DNA from: Azoarcus sp031546845 | GTDB taxonomy: Bacteria; Pseudomonadota; Gammaproteobacteria; Burkholderiales; Rhodocyclaceae | Assembly: GCA_031546845.1 (NCBI GenBank) | Contig: JAVBJT010000006.1 | Location: forward strand, 279,218-343,217 | Direction: 5' to 3' | DNA length: 64,000 nucleotides | Shown here: in pieces, positions 61,327-64,000 of the stretch | Layout of the letters: each line of letters begins with the position of its first letter | How positions within the stretch are numbered: position 1 is the stretch's first letter | Translations under genes and position numbers: made by a program | Notes under the pieces: model-generated | Seen by the model: the letters and a program-made list of their open reading frames with translations, nothing else | Told to the model about the DNA's origin: nothing | Databases searched by the model: none

Positions 61327-61953
61327 TTGCGCCGCCCTTCACACCGCATCGTCCATGGGATTATCTTTACGCTGTGCCTGTTGGCCGGCACGCTGGCCCA
61401 GGCCCGCACCGAGTTCCGGGACGGCGATCTGATCTTCCAAAAGTCGCGCTCCTCGCAAAGCCTCGCAATCCAACTCAGTACGCACTCGCCCTACAGCCAC
61501 ATGGGCATGGTGCTGTACCGCGACGGCAAGCCCTACGTGTACGAAGCCAGCGCCACCGTGCGCTACACGTCGCTGGCCAAATGGATCGCGCGTGGCGAAG
61601 GCGGCCACTACGTGGCCAAGCGCCTGCGCAACGCGGACACCCTGCTGACACCCACCGCGCTCACGAAGCTGCGCCACCAAAGCGACGCGCTGCACGGCAA
61701 GCCCTACGACCTGACTTTCGAATGGTCGGACGAACGCATGTACTGCTCCGAACTTGTGTGGAAAATCTACCAGCGCGCGCTCGGCGTGGAAATCGGCAGC
61801 CTGCAGAAAATCAAGGATTTTGATCTCTCGCCAGCGCCGGTCAAGGCCAAGCTACGTGAGCGGTACGGCGACCGGATCCCGATGAACGAACCCGCCATTT
61901 CACCGGTGGCGATATTTGACTCGCCCCTGTTGTTTGAAACGCAGCGCCGCTGA
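61327..61953 (+). CDS. YiiX-like permuted papain-fold amidase
   Basis: A 208-residue protein of the YiiX/YebB-like NlpC/P60 superfamily with circularly permuted cysteine peptidase fold. The signal peptide is IIFTLCLLAGTLAQA. The catalytic histidine is in THSPYSHMGMVLYRDGKPYV near residue 57 and the cysteine in MYCSELVWKIYQRALG near 140, preceded by YDLTFEWSDER. Such enzymes cut amide bonds in lipids or peptides at the envelope. The start is a TTG at 61327, supported by AAGGAGAAGGAA directly upstream. Confidence 0.9.
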   Translation: MRRPSHRIVHGIIFTLCLLAGTLAQARTEFRDGDLIFQKSRSSQSLAIQLSTHSPYSHMGMVLYRDGKPYVYEASATVRYTSLAKWIARGEGGHYVAKRLRNADTLLTPTALTKLRHQSDALHGKPYDLTFEWSDERMYCSELVWKIYQRALGVEIGSLQKIKDFDLSPAPVKAKLRERYGDRIPMNEPAISPVAIFDSPLLFETQRR

Positions 61954-62017
61954 CTTGAACAAGTTCTAGCGCGTACTACCCCACCTCCTTTTCCATACCG
62001 CGCCTTTCGATTTCTTG

Positions 62018-63799
62018 CTACTGCCCGCGCATAAAAAAGCGATCCAAATCAGTCAGGCTCAGTTGCGTCCACGTCGGTCGCCCGTGATTGCATTGGTCCG
62101 CCCGCTCAGTCGCCTCCATATCGCGCAGCAGCGCATTCATTTCCGGTAAGGTTAACTGGCGATTGGCTCGCACGGCGCCGTGACAAGCCATTGTCGCCAA
62201 CAACTCATTCCGTCGCGCGGTAATAACCTCGGATGCCGGGTAGGCGTGTAAATCCTCCAACAATTCACGCATCAAATCCCCGATAGATGCAGAAGCAAGC
62301 AGCGCGGGCACGGCACGCACGGCCAACTCCTGTGGGCCGGCCACACTCACCTCAAAACCCATCCGGGCAAGAACATCCATGCAGTCCCCGGCGGCCGCCA
62401 TTTCCACGGGCGACGCGGCAAACACCGCAGGAATAAGCAAGCGCTGCACGGCCGGCGTGCCATCGAACACAACCTTGAGCTTTTCGTAAAGGATACGTTC
62501 ATGTGCGGCATGCATATCGACCAGCACGAGCCCTGTAGCATTCTGCGCCAGCACATAAATGCCATGCAGCTGTGCCAAGGCATAACCGAGCGGTGGCAGG
62601 TTTTCTTCCCCAGCGGGGGGTGCCGGCGATAGCGCCTCGGTACCCGCCAGGCTTTGAGCTGAGCTTTGACGAGCTCGACCGACGAAATCGAAATACGAAC
62701 GACTCGCCGGCTCCATCGCTAGATGACCCTGCGCAGGGACAGATCGCGGCCAAGCCTCACGAGACGACGGCGGCGCGGCCGGCCCTCCTGGAAGAGGATC
62801 CACAGAATCCGTGCGCGCTATGTTGGATGGCGCCAACGTATTCTTCAGTGCATGGAAAACAAACTGATGCACCGCGCGCGCCTCACGGAAGCGCACTTCG
62901 ATCTTGGCTGGATGAACGTTGACGTCGACACCCGCCGGATCGAGTTGAAGAAACAACACGTAAGCCGGATGGCGGTTGGTGTGTAGAACGTCGGTATACG
63001 CTTCGCGCACGGCATGCGTCAGTAGCTTGTCACGAACAAAGCGCCCATTGACGAAAAAATACTGTGCGTCGCGGCTGGAACGTGAATACGCGGGTAACGA
63101 AGCAAAGCCGGTCACGCTCAGCACACCGCCTTGTGCATGCACCGGACGCGCATGTTGGAGAAAATCGTCGCCCATCAAGGCAGCAACCCGGCGTACCTGC
63201 TCCCCCGCCGCGAGCCTGTGTGTAACACGCCCGTTATGAGCAAGCTGAAAGCCGACATCGGGACGCGCTAGCGCAATGCGGCGAAACGTTTCATCGCAAT
63301 GGGCATACTCGGTACTTTCCGATTTCAGAAACTTCCGCCGTGCCGGCGTGTTGTAATAAAGATCCTGAACATCGACGACAGACCCCGCGTTCAACGCCGC
63401 AGGCGTCAAAACACCATCCGTGGCATCGACTTTCCAGGCATGGGTACTGCCTTCGGCACGACTCGTGATCGTCGTGCGTGCCACCGCTGCAATCGCAGCC
63501 AATGCCTCACCACGAAAACCCATGGTACCGACGCACTCCAAATCGCTTAGCGTCAATATCTTGCTGGTCGCATGGCGTTCGAGCGCAAGACCAAGCTCAT
63601 CACGGGCAATGCCGCAGCCGTCGTCGGCAACACGGATGCGGCGTACCCCTCCCTGCTCCAACTGCACATCAACCGCATGCGAACCCGCGTCGAGCGCGTT
63701 CTCCAGCACTTCCTTGAGCACGGAAGCAGGTCGCTCGACGACCTCACCTGCGGCGATCTGATTAACTAGCAAATCGGATAAACGATGGATATTGGGCAT
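62018..63799 (-). CDS. mutL: DNA mismatch repair protein MutL
   Basis: A 593-residue GHKL ATPase that couples MutS recognition to strand incision. N-terminal motifs: LVNQIAAGEVVERPASVLKE, ENALDAGSHAVDV, RVADDGCGI, HATSKILTLSDLECVGTMGF and RGEALAAIAAVA. A variable linker near 330-395 precedes the dimerisation domain (GYALAQLHGIYVLAQNATGL, VLVDMHAAHERILYEKLK, MACHGAVRANRQLT). The C-terminus lacks an obvious DQHAAxERxxYE endonuclease metal site with cysteine partners beyond the DMHAAHERI. miaA, its frequent neighbour, is elsewhere in the window. Confidence 0.96.
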   Translation of the reverse strand: MPNIHRLSDLLVNQIAAGEVVERPASVLKEVLENALDAGSHAVDVQLEQGGVRRIRVADDGCGIARDELGLALERHATSKILTLSDLECVGTMGFRGEALAAIAAVARTTITSRAEGSTHAWKVDATDGVLTPAALNAGSVVDVQDLYYNTPARRKFLKSESTEYAHCDETFRRIALARPDVGFQLAHNGRVTHRLAAGEQVRRVAALMGDDFLQHARPVHAQGGVLSVTGFASLPAYSRSSRDAQYFFVNGRFVRDKLLTHAVREAYTDVLHTNRHPAYVLFLQLDPAGVDVNVHPAKIEVRFREARAVHQFVFHALKNTLAPSNIARTDSVDPLPGGPAAPPSSREAWPRSVPAQGHLAMEPASRSYFDFVGRARQSSAQSLAGTEALSPAPPAGEENLPPLGYALAQLHGIYVLAQNATGLVLVDMHAAHERILYEKLKVVFDGTPAVQRLLIPAVFAASPVEMAAAGDCMDVLARMGFEVSVAGPQELAVRAVPALLASASIGDLMRELLEDLHAYPASEVITARRNELLATMACHGAVRANRQLTLPEMNALLRDMEATERADQCNHGRPTWTQLSLTDLDRFFMRGQ

Positions 63800-63865
63800 A
63801 GACGGCCAACCCCTAACGGCTGATATCCGGGCTACCAGTGGGTATTCTGGTGCGCTCTACAAAGC

Positions 63866-63901
63866 ACAAACCCCTCAGGCCTAGAGGACTGAGGGGTTTG
63901 T
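63866..63901 (-). terminator. Ribosomal RNA operon terminator
   Basis: ACAAACCCCTCAG (63866-63878) and its perfect complement (63889-63901) form a 13-bp stem with a ten-base loop. Read on the minus strand, it follows the 5S gene by about a dozen bases, and the stem is followed by GCTTTGT. The arrangement is that of an rRNA operon terminator. Confidence 0.88.
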
Positions 63902-63913
63902 AGTTATGGGGTA

Positions 63914-64000
63914 GTCTGACGATGACCTACTTTCACGAGAGCGGATCTCACTATCATCGGCGCGGTCCTGTTTCACGGTCCTGTTCGGGATGGGCAGGGG
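63914..64000 (-). rRNA. rrf: 5S ribosomal RNA, 3' part (gene continues past window end)
   Basis: Read on the minus strand, the last 87 bases match the 3' two thirds of 5S rRNA: the segments complementary to GATGACCTACTTTCACGAGA, ATCGGCGCGG and TTCGGGATGGGCAG are the conserved loop and stem parts. The 5' end and any 23S gene lie beyond the right edge. The 3' boundary is approximate. Confidence 0.92.

Overview
This 64 kb stretch is high-GC, densely packed chromosomal DNA from what looks like an autotrophic or facultatively autotrophic betaproteobacterium (Rhodocyclales/Nitrosomonadales-like; inferred from protein style and gene order, not from a species-level marker). Gene order such as hda–HAD phosphatase–pcnB–folK–panB–panC and mltG–tmk–holB–pilZ–tatD is familiar from that class. 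A phosphoribulokinase sits next to transketolase, glyceraldehyde-3-phosphate dehydrogenase, erythrose-4-phosphate dehydrogenase and phosphoglycerate kinase, a Calvin-cycle/pentose-phosphate cluster. No RuBisCO gene is in the window. The right edge runs into a 5S rRNA gene on the minus strand.

Layout. 1-9 kb: glyoxalase-fold fragment, flavoprotein, ankyrin protein, moaA, rmuC, an orphan ABC permease, M20 amidohydrolase. 9-16 kb: NYN/LOTUS protein, gdhA, then a minus-strand operon mltG-tmk-holB-pilZ-tatD-ankyrin joined by overlapping stops and starts. 16-20 kb: ygfZ, DUF4936, NRDE protein, and a minus-strand tadA/L,D-transpeptidase/GNAT trio. 20-24 kb: a disturbed, AT-richer region with a bacteriohemerythrin, an IS3-type transposase remnant, a DUF2867 protein, miaA (separated by about 40 kb from mutL, its frequent neighbour) and an unrecognised exported protein flanked by an imperfect direct repeat. 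24-30 kb: RND efflux pair and purM. 30-38 kb: hda, HAD phosphatase, an inserted block (MFS transporter, DUF3597, AT-rich helical orphan), pcnB, folK, DMT protein, deoxynucleoside kinase, panB, panC. 39-47 kb: moeA, rpiA, phoU, a zinc-ribbon/DUF6882 protein, yggX, a PAS-GGDEF protein, argA, rsmE. 47-56 kb: thioredoxin-like protein, inositol-phosphatase family protein, prk, tkt, gap, epd, pgk and a strong terminator. 56-64 kb: DUF2189 membrane protein, prlC, two DUF4124 proteins, a VOC protein, YdhR, entericidin, YiiX-like amidase, mutL, rRNA terminator and 5S rRNA.

Functionally most of the window is housekeeping: molybdenum cofactor (moaA, moeA), pantothenate (panB, panC), folate (folK), arginine (argA), purine (purM), nitrogen assimilation (gdhA), carbon fixation/sugar phosphates (prk, tkt, gap, epd, pgk, rpiA), replication and repair (tmk, holB, hda, mutL, rmuC), and RNA modification or polyadenylation (miaA, tadA, rsmE, ygfZ, pcnB). 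Accessory material is confined to small AT-richer patches near 19.8-21.9, 33.3-34.0 and 41.8-42.7 kb. I found no CRISPR array, tRNA gene, intact transposon, prophage or clear new multi-gene system; the most unusual items are listed as findings.
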